A DNA stretch of 64,000 bases. It comes from Streptomyces eurythermus (GTDB taxonomy: Bacteria; Actinomycetota; Actinomycetes; Streptomycetales; Streptomycetaceae). The stretch lies in NCBI RefSeq assembly GCF_014649115.1, contig NZ_BMSK01000007.1, forward strand, positions 1-64,000. Reading direction: 5' to 3'. The position numbers and the translations under genes are program-made. Below are positions 1-7,595 of the stretch, in pieces (the stretch's first letter is position 1; each line of letters starts with the position of its first letter). A model generated the notes under the pieces. It ran no database searches, was not told where the DNA came from, and was given only the letters and a program-made list of their open reading frames with translations.

Positions 1-2
1 TC

Positions 3-104
3 CCGCAGTGGCTGCACACCTACAATCACCACCGCGGACACACCGCGCTGAAAGGGCAACCACCCGCCAGCCGCGTCCCCAACCTCACGGGTCAGTACAC
101 CTAG
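3..104 (+). mobile_element. C-terminal end of an IS481-type transposase (runs in from the left edge)
   Basis: The frame entering the window reads PQWLHTYNHHRGHTALKGQP and ends SRVPNLTGQYT-stop. The WLxxYNxxRxHxAL block and the SRVxNLxGQYT tail are typical of the C-terminus of IS481/IS3-like DDE transposases. Only 33 codons are visible, so I cannot tell whether the upstream part is intact. No terminal inverted repeat is recognisable after the stop. The next recognisable coding sequence, a ThuA domain, begins at once. Confidence 0.75.
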
Positions 105-457
105 GCGCCCGCTTCACTCGGCACCCCGCCTACCAGCCGGGGCTGGCCCTCGTCGCCGACCCCGGCCATCCCGCCACCCGGCATCTGCCGCCGGCGTGGG
201 AGTTCACCGACGAGTGGTACGACTTCGACCGCGTCCCGGACGGCCCGGCGCGGGTGCTGCTGCGCGCGGACGAGGGGTCGTACGACGGCGGCGGGATGGG
301 CGCGGACCATCCGCTGGCCTGGTGCCGCGAGCGGGGCCCGGCAGGCGGGCGAATGTTTTACACATCCCTTGGCCATGCCTCGGGCGCGTACCGCGACCCG
401 GACTTCCTGGCTCACCTGAACGGCGGACTCCTCTGGGCGTCCGGAGCCACCAAATAA
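104..457 (+). pseudogene. ThuA-domain protein, 3' fragment truncated by the IS junction
   Basis: From GARFTRHPAYQPG to the stop, this frame matches the C-terminal two-thirds of ThuA-like (glutamine-amidotransferase-fold) domains. It contains HPATRHLPPAWEFTDEWY, a DEGSYDGGGMG segment, ADHPLAWCRE, FYTSLGHASGAYRDP and LNGGLLWASG. The N-terminal half is missing and is replaced by transposase codons. No start codon or ribosome site of its own is visible. I infer an ancestral sugar-metabolism gene disrupted by the insertion. A remnant is more likely than a working small protein. Confidence 0.7.
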
Positions 458-613
458 CGTTTCTTCGGTGAACCGGTTCCTCCATTGGGGTGACTAAAGC
501 TCGCGTAGAGGGATGGTCATGTGTCTACCTAGAGATGCTCTTGTCTTGGCAAAGGGCGTCGAGACGCGTGACCCATCCTGCCCGCGTCACCCACCCACAG
601 AAGGAGCCGGACC

Positions 614-1477
614 TTGTCTTACGGTAAGAAGCTGCGCGAGTCCATCGCCGGGCCCGGGACCACACCGCTGATCGGCGTGTACGACATGTACTCGGCGTCG
701 ATCGCGGCCAAGCACTACGACGGGATGTTCGTCTCGGGCTTCGGCTTCGCGGCCTCGTACTACGGCCTGCCGGACATCGGATTCATCGCCTGGCCCGACA
801 TGGTGGCCTTCGTCCAGCGCCTGCGGGGCGCCTTCCCGCACCACCACCTGCTGGTGGACATCGACGACGGGTACGTCGACCCCGAGGTCGCCTGCCACGT
901 CGTGGAGGGGCTCGAGCGCATCGGCGCCTCCGGGGTGATCCTGGAGGACCAGAAGCGGCCCCGCCGCTGCGGCCACGCCGACGGCAAGCAGGTACTGCCC
1001 CTGGACGAGTACCTGGAGAAGCTGAACAAGGTCCTGGAGACCCGCAAGGACCTGGTCGTCGTCGCCCGTACGGACGCCACGGACGAGCACGACATCCTGC
1101 ACCGCGCCGAGCGGCTGGCCGCCACCGACGCCGATGTGGTGCTGGTCGACGGGGTGCGCAGCGTCGAGTGGATCAAGCGGATCCGCAAGGTCGTCGGGGA
1201 CAAGCCGCTGCTGTTCAACCAGATCGCCGGCGGCAAGTCGCCCCGGCTGTCCCTCGGTGAACTCTCCGACCTCGGCGTGGACGTCGCCATCTACAGCACC
1301 CCGTGCCTGTTCGCCGCTCACGAGGCGATGGACTCCGCGCTCGCCGGTCTGAAGGCGGCCGACGGACGGCTGCCGGAGGTCGATCCCGCGAGCGGCGTCG
1401 GCGTGAAGGCATCCACCAGCCTGCTGGAGCGCAACATCGCCCGTGAACGGCTCGTCCCCGAGGGCGTGGGCGTGTGA
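614..1477 (+). CDS. Isocitrate lyase / phosphoenolpyruvate mutase family enzyme
   Basis: A 287-residue TIM-barrel protein of the PEP mutase/isocitrate lyase superfamily. Members make or break C-C or C-P bonds on 2-oxo or dicarboxylic acids with Mg2+. The metal-binding VDIDDGY is at residues 81-87, ILEDQ at 109-113, RRCGHADGK at 117-125 (the position of the isocitrate-lyase KKCGH signature) and ARTDA at 151-155. The TTG start follows AAGGAG at 601-606 with 7 nt spacing. The exact substrate cannot be read from the sequence; 2-methylisocitrate-like or phosphonate-type substrates are possible. Its stop overlaps the GTG of the next small secreted gene. A shorter paralogue is at 14879-15688. Confidence 0.85.
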   Translation: MSYGKKLRESIAGPGTTPLIGVYDMYSASIAAKHYDGMFVSGFGFAASYYGLPDIGFIAWPDMVAFVQRLRGAFPHHHLLVDIDDGYVDPEVACHVVEGLERIGASGVILEDQKRPRRCGHADGKQVLPLDEYLEKLNKVLETRKDLVVVARTDATDEHDILHRAERLAATDADVVLVDGVRSVEWIKRIRKVVGDKPLLFNQIAGGKSPRLSLGELSDLGVDVAIYSTPCLFAAHEAMDSALAGLKAADGRLPEVDPASGVGVKASTSLLERNIARERLVPEGVGV

Positions 1478-1731
1478 CCCGTGCCGTGTCCGGGCTCGGT
1501 ATGGCCGCGGCGGCCGTCGCCGCCCTCCTCGGGGCGGGTGCCGCCCCGGCCGTGGCGTCCGAGAGCCTGATCACCGTGATCGACAACTCCGAGGCCGACT
1601 CCTGGCTCGAAGTCGATCGCACGGCCAATCTCCAGAACGGCAGCGGCACCGCCGGCAGCGACCACGACGGCAGCGCCGTGGACGTGGTGGAGGCCCTCCT
1701 CGCCGGGCCGGACCAGGACGAGGAGGACTGA
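1474..1731 (+). CDS. Small secreted hypothetical protein
   Basis: 85 residues with an Ala-rich signal peptide (about residues 1-29, likely cut after AVA in PAVASES), then an acidic mature part containing NSEADSWLEVDRT and ending DQDEED. The GTG start overlaps the TGA of the upstream lyase gene in a GTGA arrangement, so translation is probably coupled. I recognise no family. An alternative start lies a few codons inside the signal peptide. The gene is followed by a strong terminator hairpin at 1796-1831. Confidence 0.6.
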   Translation: MTRAVSGLGMAAAAVAALLGAGAAPAVASESLITVIDNSEADSWLEVDRTANLQNGSGTAGSDHDGSAVDVVEALLAGPDQDEED

Positions 1732-1795
1732 GGGGCGCGCGGGACCCGGGGACCCGGGAACCGGGAGAACAACGGAACACAACGGAACACGAGCG

Positions 1796-1831
1796 ACGGC
1801 CGGGCACCCCCCGAGGGAGGTGACCGGCCGT
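1796..1831. terminator. Bidirectional hairpin terminator between convergent small genes
   Basis: ACGGCCGGGCACC at 1796-1808 pairs with GGTGACCGGCCGT at 1819-1831 with one mismatch and a 10-nt loop. It lies between the plus-strand gene ending at 1731 and the minus-strand gene ending at 1857, so it can serve both. Just upstream are short direct repeats (GGGACCCG twice, AACGGAACAC twice). Confidence 0.7.
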
Positions 1832-1856
1832 CACGCGTGACGAACTCCGCCGGGGC

Positions 1857-2108
1857 TCAGTCCTCTCCGACGTCGGGGCGGCCGTTCTCGTCGAGTTCGA
1901 CGTCCTCCTTGGGGTCGTGCTCGTCGGCGGGCGAGACCGCGGACGAGTTCGCCGGAGAGGTCCCGGCGGAGACCGCGGGGGACGTCACGGTGGCGCGCTG
2001 CTGTGCGGGGGCCAGGGTGTGCCGGGCGGCATGGGCCGTGCCGTAGGCGGCGGCCAGGACGACCGCGGCCACGGCGAGGGGCGCGGCGATACGCGTGCTG
2101 TGGTTCAT
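1857..2108 (-). CDS. Small secreted hypothetical protein, acidic C-terminus
   Basis: 83 residues beginning MNHSTRIAAPLAVAAVVLAA, a clear signal peptide probably cut after AHA near residue 27. The mature part is low complexity, rich in Ser, Thr, Pro and Ala, and ends with an acidic tail (EDVELDENGRPDVGED). No enzyme motif is visible. It converges with the other small secreted gene at 1474-1731 and shares the terminator between them. Secretion is well supported; function is unknown. Confidence 0.6.
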   Translation of the reverse strand: MNHSTRIAAPLAVAAVVLAAAYGTAHAARHTLAPAQQRATVTSPAVSAGTSPANSSAVSPADEHDPKEDVELDENGRPDVGED

Positions 2109-2476
2109 GCCCGGCCAACGACCGCCGCGGGGGCGGGGTCACCGCCCGGCAGCCGAACCGGGCCCGGACATCACGCGGTTGGCCGCTGGGCGGTTACGGG
2201 CCCGTACACCGTGGGGCGGACCGCCGGCGGGGCCGTGCTCACCCGCCGTACCAGCCGGATCGCCGGTTACCGCTCGGCGCACGCCTCGGCGGGCGTAAAG
2301 CTGCGCCTCAACACGACGGGAGACAGAGGAATTCACGGGAGGGTAGGGAGGACGACTTCGGCACCCCTGGCCATACGGACCCGAAACCCGGGTCACTCCC
2401 GGCGCCCGCCGCCCGAACCGGGGCCACCCCCGACCCCCGCCCCTCGACCCAAGCGGCGCCCGCCGTCCTACGTCTG
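2109..2476. other. Divergent intergenic region, no gene recognised
   Basis: 368 bp between the start of the minus-strand small secreted gene and the MerR-clamp promoter. Open frames here lack family resemblance and ribosome sites. It presumably holds the promoter of the minus-strand gene. I see no strong palindrome or repeat. Confidence 0.5.
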
Positions 2477-2514
2477 TTGACCTTCGAGTGGGTTGAAGCC
2501 CCACGATGACGCCG
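2477..2514 (+). promoter_or_regulatory. MerR-type promoter with 19-bp spacer, leaderless start
   Basis: TTGACC at 2477-2482 and CACGAT at 2502-2507 are separated by 19 bp, the lengthened spacer typical of MerR-controlled promoters. Inside the spacer is the dyad CTTC...GAAG. The predicted transcription start, 7 nt after the -10, is the GTG at 2514. This is why I start the gene there rather than at the TTG at 2493 or the ATG at 2532. Autoregulation by the encoded MerR protein is inferred. Confidence 0.65.
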
Positions 2515-3584
2515 TGCCCAACTCTGAGCTGATGCCGATCGGGATCTTCGCCCGGCGCAGTGGACTGACCGCCAGCGCGCTGCGGTTCTACGCCGACTCC
2601 GGGCTGTTGCCCCCCGCCGAGGTGGACCCGGTCACGGGCTACCGCTACTACCGCGCCGACCAGGTGGCCCGGGCCGCCGGACTCCGCCGGCTCCGGGAGA
2701 TCGGCATGCCTCTCGCCACCGCCGAGGCGGTCCTCGACGCCAGGCCCGGGGACGCGGCCCGGCTGATCGACGCGCACGTGGCGAAGGCCCTCGCGGACGC
2801 GGAAGCGGTGCGGCGCGAGGCCGCCGTGATCAAGTCCTCGCTCACCGGCGCGCCGAGCCTGCCCCTCGCCGCGCTGAAGGGACCGGTGCTGGCCGACGCC
2901 ATCGAGCAGGTCCTGACCGCGACCGCCCAGGACCCGCGGATGCCGGTGCTCGGCGGGCTGCGCATGGAGGCGACCCCGGAAGCGGTCACCCTGACCGCGA
3001 CCGACCGCTACCGGCTCTCGATCCGCACCCTGGTCCCCGCCGAACCCGCGACCACCCACTGGGCCGCCACGGTCGACGGCGACGACCTGCGCACCGCGCT
3101 CACCCACATCCGCCGCAGTCCCCTGCTGCGCGTCGAAGCGACACCGCACACGATCCGGCTGCGCGGCGCGGACCGCGTGGACCGGCACTGCCGGCTGCTC
3201 GGGGCGGAGTTCCCCGACCACCGGCTGATGCTCGCCTCGCTCCCCGATGCCGGTACCCGGGTGACGGTCGCGAAGGAGCCGCTGCTGCGCGCGCTGGAGG
3301 ACCACTCCGGGGAGCGCAGCACGCTGCGGGCGACCCGGCACGGCCTGCACGTCCGGGCGGCCGGCGACCCCGGCCCCGGCGCGGCGCTGCCGGCCACCGT
3401 CACCGGGCCGGAGCTCAGGGTCTCCTTCGAGCTGACCACGCTCTACCCGGCCGTCAGCACGGCTGTCGGCCCCGACGTACTGCTCGACCTGCGCGGCCCC
3501 GGCCTGCCCGTCACCATCCGCTCCGCCGACCGCGGCGACCTCACCACCCTGGCCATGCCCGTCCGGCACGACCACTCCGCCTGA
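2514..3584 (+). CDS. MerR-family regulator fused to a DNA polymerase III beta (sliding clamp)-like domain
   Basis: 356 residues. Residues about 7-75 are a MerR winged-helix domain (MPIGIFARRSGLTASALRFY, then GYRYYRADQVARA), followed by a helical linker. From about residue 120 the protein resembles domains 2 and 3 of DnaN: PVLGGLRMEATPEAVTLTAT with DRYRLSIRT, then AEFPDHRLML, and a terminal VTIRSADRGDLTTLAMPV. A normal MerR protein carries a ligand-binding or dimerisation tail here. What the clamp fold binds (DNA, ligand or the replication machinery) is unknown. The next gene starts 19 nt downstream and is probably cotranscribed. Similar MerR-clamp fusions are, to my knowledge, annotated in other streptomycetes but uncharacterised. 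Confidence 0.8.
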   Translation: MPNSELMPIGIFARRSGLTASALRFYADSGLLPPAEVDPVTGYRYYRADQVARAAGLRRLREIGMPLATAEAVLDARPGDAARLIDAHVAKALADAEAVRREAAVIKSSLTGAPSLPLAALKGPVLADAIEQVLTATAQDPRMPVLGGLRMEATPEAVTLTATDRYRLSIRTLVPAEPATTHWAATVDGDDLRTALTHIRRSPLLRVEATPHTIRLRGADRVDRHCRLLGAEFPDHRLMLASLPDAGTRVTVAKEPLLRALEDHSGERSTLRATRHGLHVRAAGDPGPGAALPATVTGPELRVSFELTTLYPAVSTAVGPDVLLDLRGPGLPVTIRSADRGDLTTLAMPVRHDHSA

Positions 3585-3603
3585 CCGACAAGGACACCAC
3601 GCG

Positions 3604-4119
3604 ATGACCACCGCCCCCGCCCCCGCCACCCCCGACCCGGTCATGGAGGCCATCGGCCGGGCCGTCGCCCAGGGCCGGGCCGGTGACCCCGCCGCCGCCC
3701 GCCGGGCACTCCTGGACCTCTGGTCCGCGATCGGCGTCACCGGCGACCCGCTGCACCGCTGCACCCTCGCCCACCACCTGGCCGACCTCTACGACGACCC
3801 CGCCGAAGCCCTGGCCTGGGACATCCGCGCCCTCGACGCCGCCGACGCGCTGACCGAACAGCGCCTGCGCGCCCACCACGAGGGCCTCCGCCTCTCCGGC
3901 TTCCGCCCGTCCCTGCACCTCAACCTCGCCGACCTCCACCGCCGGCTCGGTTCCTTCGACGCCGCCGCCGCACACATCACCGCGGCCCGGCGGCACGCCT
4001 CGGGTCTCCCGGAGGACGGTTACGGCACCCTCGTCCGCACCGCCATCGGCGAGGTGGCCGAGGCCATCACCCGCCGGGACACCGCCGAGCGGGCCTCCGC
4101 GCCGGGAGCCGGCGCGTAG
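3604..4119 (+). CDS. TPR-like helical hypothetical protein
   Basis: 171 residues, almost all helical, with repeated Ala/Leu/Asp patterns such as HHLADLYDDPAEALAWDIRA and HLNLADLHRRLGSFDAAAAH. These suggest tetratricopeptide-like hairpins. It starts 19 nt after the MerR-clamp gene, so the two are likely one transcript and may act together. There is no signal peptide and no catalytic motif. I do not recognise a named family. Confidence 0.7.
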   Translation: MTTAPAPATPDPVMEAIGRAVAQGRAGDPAAARRALLDLWSAIGVTGDPLHRCTLAHHLADLYDDPAEALAWDIRALDAADALTEQRLRAHHEGLRLSGFRPSLHLNLADLHRRLGSFDAAAAHITAARRHASGLPEDGYGTLVRTAIGEVAEAITRRDTAERASAPGAGA

Positions 4120-4246
4120 CGGGCGTCCCCCGGACGGCCGTGCGGCGGTTGGGTGCACAGGAATACGTTCGCGTGGTGTGGTGCTCTGATGTGAACGGTG
4201 TCCGCACCGGTGAGCGGTGCGGCCGCGTGGCGAAGGGCTGGCGGCG

Positions 4247-5815
4247 ATGGCGGCAGACCAGGCGGGACCCGTGGTCACGACCCCCTACGGGGCCGTACGC
4301 GGCCGGTACGAGCGGGGTGTCGCGGTCTTCCGGGGGATCCCGTACGCCGCCCCGCCCTTCGGCCCGCTGCGGTTCCGCCCGCCCCGGCCGCCCGAGCCCT
4401 GGGACGGGGTCCGGGACGCCGCTGCCTTCGGGCCGACCGCGCCGAAACCGCCGTACTCCGAGGCGTTCGCCCAGTACCTGTCCGACCCGGACATCCCCGG
4501 CGACGACTGTCTCAACCTCAACGTATGGACCCCCGAGCCCGGACCCGGCGCCCGGCTCCCGGTGCTGGTCTGGCTGCACGGCGGCGCGCTGACCAGGGGT
4601 TCCTCGGCCGTGCCGGTCTACGACGGCGGCACCTTCGCGCGCGACGGGGTCGTCTGCGTCTCGGTCAACTACCGGCTCGGCGTGGAGGGGTACGGACTGT
4701 TCCCCGACGCGCCCCCGAACCCCGGCCTGCGCGACCAGCTCGCCGCTCTGGTCTGGGTGTACGAGACGATCGCGGCCTTCGGCGGCGACCCCGACCGGAT
4801 CACCCTGTGCGGACAGTCGGCCGGCGCCATCAGCACGGGCGCCCTGCTGGCCGCGCCCCGGACGCGGGGCCTGATCCGGCGGGCGGTGCTGCAGAGCGGA
4901 CCGCCCGAGGTCTCCGACCGCGACAAGGTACGGCGCGTGGTGCGCCGGATGGCGGCCCGGTTGAGGATACCGGCCACCGCCGAGGCGTTCGCCGCCGTCG
5001 ACCGCGGTCTGCTGCTGCGCACCCAGGCCGAGGTCGGCCGGCTCGGCAGCCCGGTGCTCGGCGGTCCCGCGTTCGGCATCGTGGTGGACGGCGACCTCGT
5101 GCCTCGCGACCCGCTGAAGGCGCTGGCAGAGGGCACCGCCGCCCGGGACGCCGAACTGCTGATGGGCTGGACCCGGGACGAGTACCGGCTGTGGCTGGTG
5201 CCCGGCGGGCTGCTGGAGCGCGTCGACCGGCTCGGCGCGGTCGCCCTGGCCGGGGCCATGGCCCGCTGCCACGCCGGCCACGACATCCCGCGTGGCTACC
5301 GGGCCCTGCACCCCGACGCCGGAACCGCCGAGATCGTCGGCCAGATGGTCACCGACCACCTGCTGCGGGTGCCGCTGCACCGGCTCGCCGACGCCCGGCC
5401 CGGCACCAGTTACCTGTACGAGTTCGCGTGGCCGTCCCGGCTGCCCGGCCTCGGTGCCTGCCACGCCCTGGAACTGGGGTTCGTCTTCGACACCGGGGGC
5501 GTGCCCGAGTCCAGGAAGCTGGCCGGTGAGGGCGCGCCGCAGGAGCTGTGCGACGCCATGCACGCAGCGTGGGTGCGGTTCGCGACGACCGGGGACCCCG
5601 GCTGGGCGGCCTGGGACGCCACCCACCCGGTGCGGATCTTCGACGACGGCGGACCGTGCGTCGCCCTCGGCCCACGGGACGCGGAGGTCGCCCTGTGGGC
5701 CACCGCGTCCGCCGCCCCGGAGCCCCCGCGCCACTCCGTCCCGCGCGCCCCGGGCGCCGAACTCGCCTCCGCCATGCGCCGGCTCCGCCGCTCGGTGGGC
5801 CCGCTGCGCCGCTGA
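4247..5815 (+). CDS. Type B carboxylesterase
   Basis: 522 residues of the carboxylesterase/cholinesterase alpha/beta-hydrolase family, which hydrolyses carboxylic esters. The N-terminal FRGIPYAAPPFGPLRFRPP is the family signature. The oxyanion motif HGGAL follows, then GQSAGA with nucleophile Ser191, the acidic residue in TRDEY near residue 312, and the catalytic His in GACHALELGFVF near 406. No signal peptide is visible, so it is probably cytoplasmic. The ATG at 4247 follows AAGGG at about 4233-4237. It is terminated by a perfect 12-bp hairpin at 5849-5881. Confidence 0.88.
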   Translation: MAADQAGPVVTTPYGAVRGRYERGVAVFRGIPYAAPPFGPLRFRPPRPPEPWDGVRDAAAFGPTAPKPPYSEAFAQYLSDPDIPGDDCLNLNVWTPEPGPGARLPVLVWLHGGALTRGSSAVPVYDGGTFARDGVVCVSVNYRLGVEGYGLFPDAPPNPGLRDQLAALVWVYETIAAFGGDPDRITLCGQSAGAISTGALLAAPRTRGLIRRAVLQSGPPEVSDRDKVRRVVRRMAARLRIPATAEAFAAVDRGLLLRTQAEVGRLGSPVLGGPAFGIVVDGDLVPRDPLKALAEGTAARDAELLMGWTRDEYRLWLVPGGLLERVDRLGAVALAGAMARCHAGHDIPRGYRALHPDAGTAEIVGQMVTDHLLRVPLHRLADARPGTSYLYEFAWPSRLPGLGACHALELGFVFDTGGVPESRKLAGEGAPQELCDAMHAAWVRFATTGDPGWAAWDATHPVRIFDDGGPCVALGPRDAEVALWATASAAPEPPRHSVPRAPGAELASAMRRLRRSVGPLRR

Positions 5816-5848
5816 CGACGGGGCCCGGCCAGGCAGGCACGGAACGAG

Positions 5849-5881
5849 CCGGCCGCCCGGTGGGAGGGTCCGGGCGGCCGG
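5849..5881. terminator. Strong hairpin terminator after the esterase gene
   Basis: CCGGCCGCCCGG (5849-5860) and CCGGGCGGCCGG (5870-5881) form a perfect 12-bp stem with a 9-nt loop. There is no T-run, as usual in Streptomyces. It separates the esterase from the repeat array and the convergent mmuM gene. Confidence 0.75.
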
Positions 5882-5984
5882 AGCTTCGGCCGGGGCGGGC
5901 CCGGGTTGTCGCCGGACACGCCGGATAGATAGGCACCGATCGTACGGGATCGGACACGCAACGTCATCGGCGCTCGGTGTCGCT

Positions 5985-6560
5985 GTTCGACCCGGGGGCG
6001 CCGCCCGGGCGCTCGGCCTCACCCCACGCGCCGATCAGCGCACCACCGGACGGCACCGATGCCCCCGCGTTCCCCCGACGGGGGACTGCGCTCAGACCGC
6101 GTCCGGTGTCCGCGCGATCTCTTCGATGCTCTCCGGGCCGATCAGCCACGCCCCCGTGCCGACTCGCGTGCCGATGGGTGCTCCTCCCGACGCCGCTCCT
6201 GGCTCCTCCGCGTGCCCTCGGCGGGGGGCTGCGTTCAGGTCGCGTCCAGTGTCCGCGCGATCCTCCCGATGCCTCCGGGCCGATCGGCCGCGCCCCCGCC
6301 TGGCCTGGTGTGTCGGTGGGGGTTCATCGGCGGCGCCGTTGCTGGTGCCTCCGTGTGCCCTCGGCGGGGGGACTGCGCTCAGGCCGCGTCCAGTGTCCGC
6401 GCGATCCCCCCGATGCCTCCGGGCCGATCAGCCGCGCCCCCGCCTGGCCTCGCGTGTCGGTGGGGGCTCATCGGCGGCGACGCTCCTGGCCCCTCCGCAT
6501 CCTCCCGGCAGGGGATTGCGCTCAGACCGCGTCCAGTGTCCGCGCGATCTCCCCGATGCT
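5985..6560. repeat. Degenerate tandem array (143-144 bp period) built from the 3' end of mmuM
   Basis: The element GTCCGCGCGAT recurs at 6108, 6251, 6395 and 6538, spacings of 143, 144 and 143 bp. The fourth copy is the real 3' end of mmuM. A further partial copy precedes the first. Read on the minus strand, the copies still spell versions of the last codons of mmuM (IGGIARTLDA, IGRIARTLDA and IEEIARTPDA against the gene's IGEIARTLDAV). Each unit therefore holds about 60 bp of gene end plus about 85 bp of downstream sequence. Copies are diverged and show no shared coding frame. Confidence 0.85.
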
Positions 6561-7448
6561 TTCCGGCCCCACCCGGCAGCATCCGCCGATCAGCCGCGCC
6601 CCCGCCTCGCGCCATGCCGAGACCTGGGTCGTGCCGAACGTCGTCCCGCCCCGCCAGGCGCGGGCGCCGGCGTCCCAGCCCTCGCCGCTGTTGGGGTAGA
6701 CCACGACCGGTTTGCCGGTGACGCGCGCCGCGATCTCCACGGCGGGCCCCACGTCCCCGGGCGCGCAGCAGTTGACGCCGACCGCGATCACCTCCTCCGC
6801 GTCGGCGGCGAGCGCGAACGCCTCCTCCAGGGGCTGGCCGGCACGGGTCCGCCGCCCGTCGACCGTGTACGACAGCCAGGCCGGCACCCCCAGTCCCCGT
6901 ACCGCCCGCAGCAGTGCGGCGGCCTCGTCGGTGTCCGGCACGGTCTCCAGGGCCAGCACGTCCGGCGCGGCGGCGGCCAGCGTCTCGATCCGGGGCCGGT
7001 GGAACCGCTCCAGCTCGGCCACGCCGAGCCCGTACCGGCCCCGGTATTCGGAGCCGTCCGCGAGCATCGCCCCGTACGGCCCGACCGAGGCCGCAACCCA
7101 CAGCGGGCGCCGCACACCCGCGTCCGCTGCCTGCCGGGCCGCCGTGCGGGCCAGGTCCACGCTGAGGGCGAGCAGCCGCGCGGCCTCCGCCCGGGCGATG
7201 CCCCGCTTGCCGAAGCCCTCGAAGGTGGCCTGGTAGCTGGCTGTGATCGCCACGCTCGCGCCTGCGCGGAAGTAGGCGAGGTGGGCCTCGGTGACCGCCT
7301 CGGGCCGCTCGGCGAGCAGCCGCGCCGACCACAGCTCGTCGCTCAGGTCGTGCCCGGCCGACTCCAGCTGGTTGGACATGCCGCCGTCGAGCACGACCGT
7401 CCCGGCGGCGAGGGCGTCGGCGAGGCTGGGGGAGGTGTCGCTGGTCAT
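6522..7448 (-). CDS. mmuM: Homocysteine S-methyltransferase
   Basis: 308 residues of the zinc-dependent homocysteine methyltransferase family, making methionine from homocysteine and S-methylmethionine or SAM. The barrel opens with VLDGGMSNQLE. The zinc-binding cysteines are in GVNCCAPG and the late GGCCRVGP. The ATG at 7448 is preferred because a TAGCGT -10 box lies about 7 nt upstream, giving a leaderless mRNA. An in-frame GTG-type extension to 7508 lacks conserved sequence. Its last codons lie in the terminal unit of the tandem array at 5985-6560, so the gene end has been duplicated several times without harming the gene itself. Confidence 0.9.
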   Translation of the reverse strand: MTSDTSPSLADALAAGTVVLDGGMSNQLESAGHDLSDELWSARLLAERPEAVTEAHLAYFRAGASVAITASYQATFEGFGKRGIARAEAARLLALSVDLARTAARQAADAGVRRPLWVAASVGPYGAMLADGSEYRGRYGLGVAELERFHRPRIETLAAAAPDVLALETVPDTDEAAALLRAVRGLGVPAWLSYTVDGRRTRAGQPLEEAFALAADAEEVIAVGVNCCAPGDVGPAVEIAARVTGKPVVVYPNSGEGWDAGARAWRGGTTFGTTQVSAWREAGARLIGGCCRVGPESIGEIARTLDAV

Positions 7449-7595
7449 GGTCACGACGCTAGTCGAAGCGGGGCGGGACCGGACCGGGGGACCCGGCGCC
7501 CGCCCCATTGACCCTCCCGTTGCCCGCCCGTACCTTTTCGGCGTTCGGGATCACAGATGCAGTACGAAATGTCGAACGACCGAGAGGCAGTCCGC

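Noticed and set aside
5985..6520. Protein gene across the mmuM-derived repeats
   Set aside because: Open frames here have no start signal, and the 143-144 bp period breaks any single frame.
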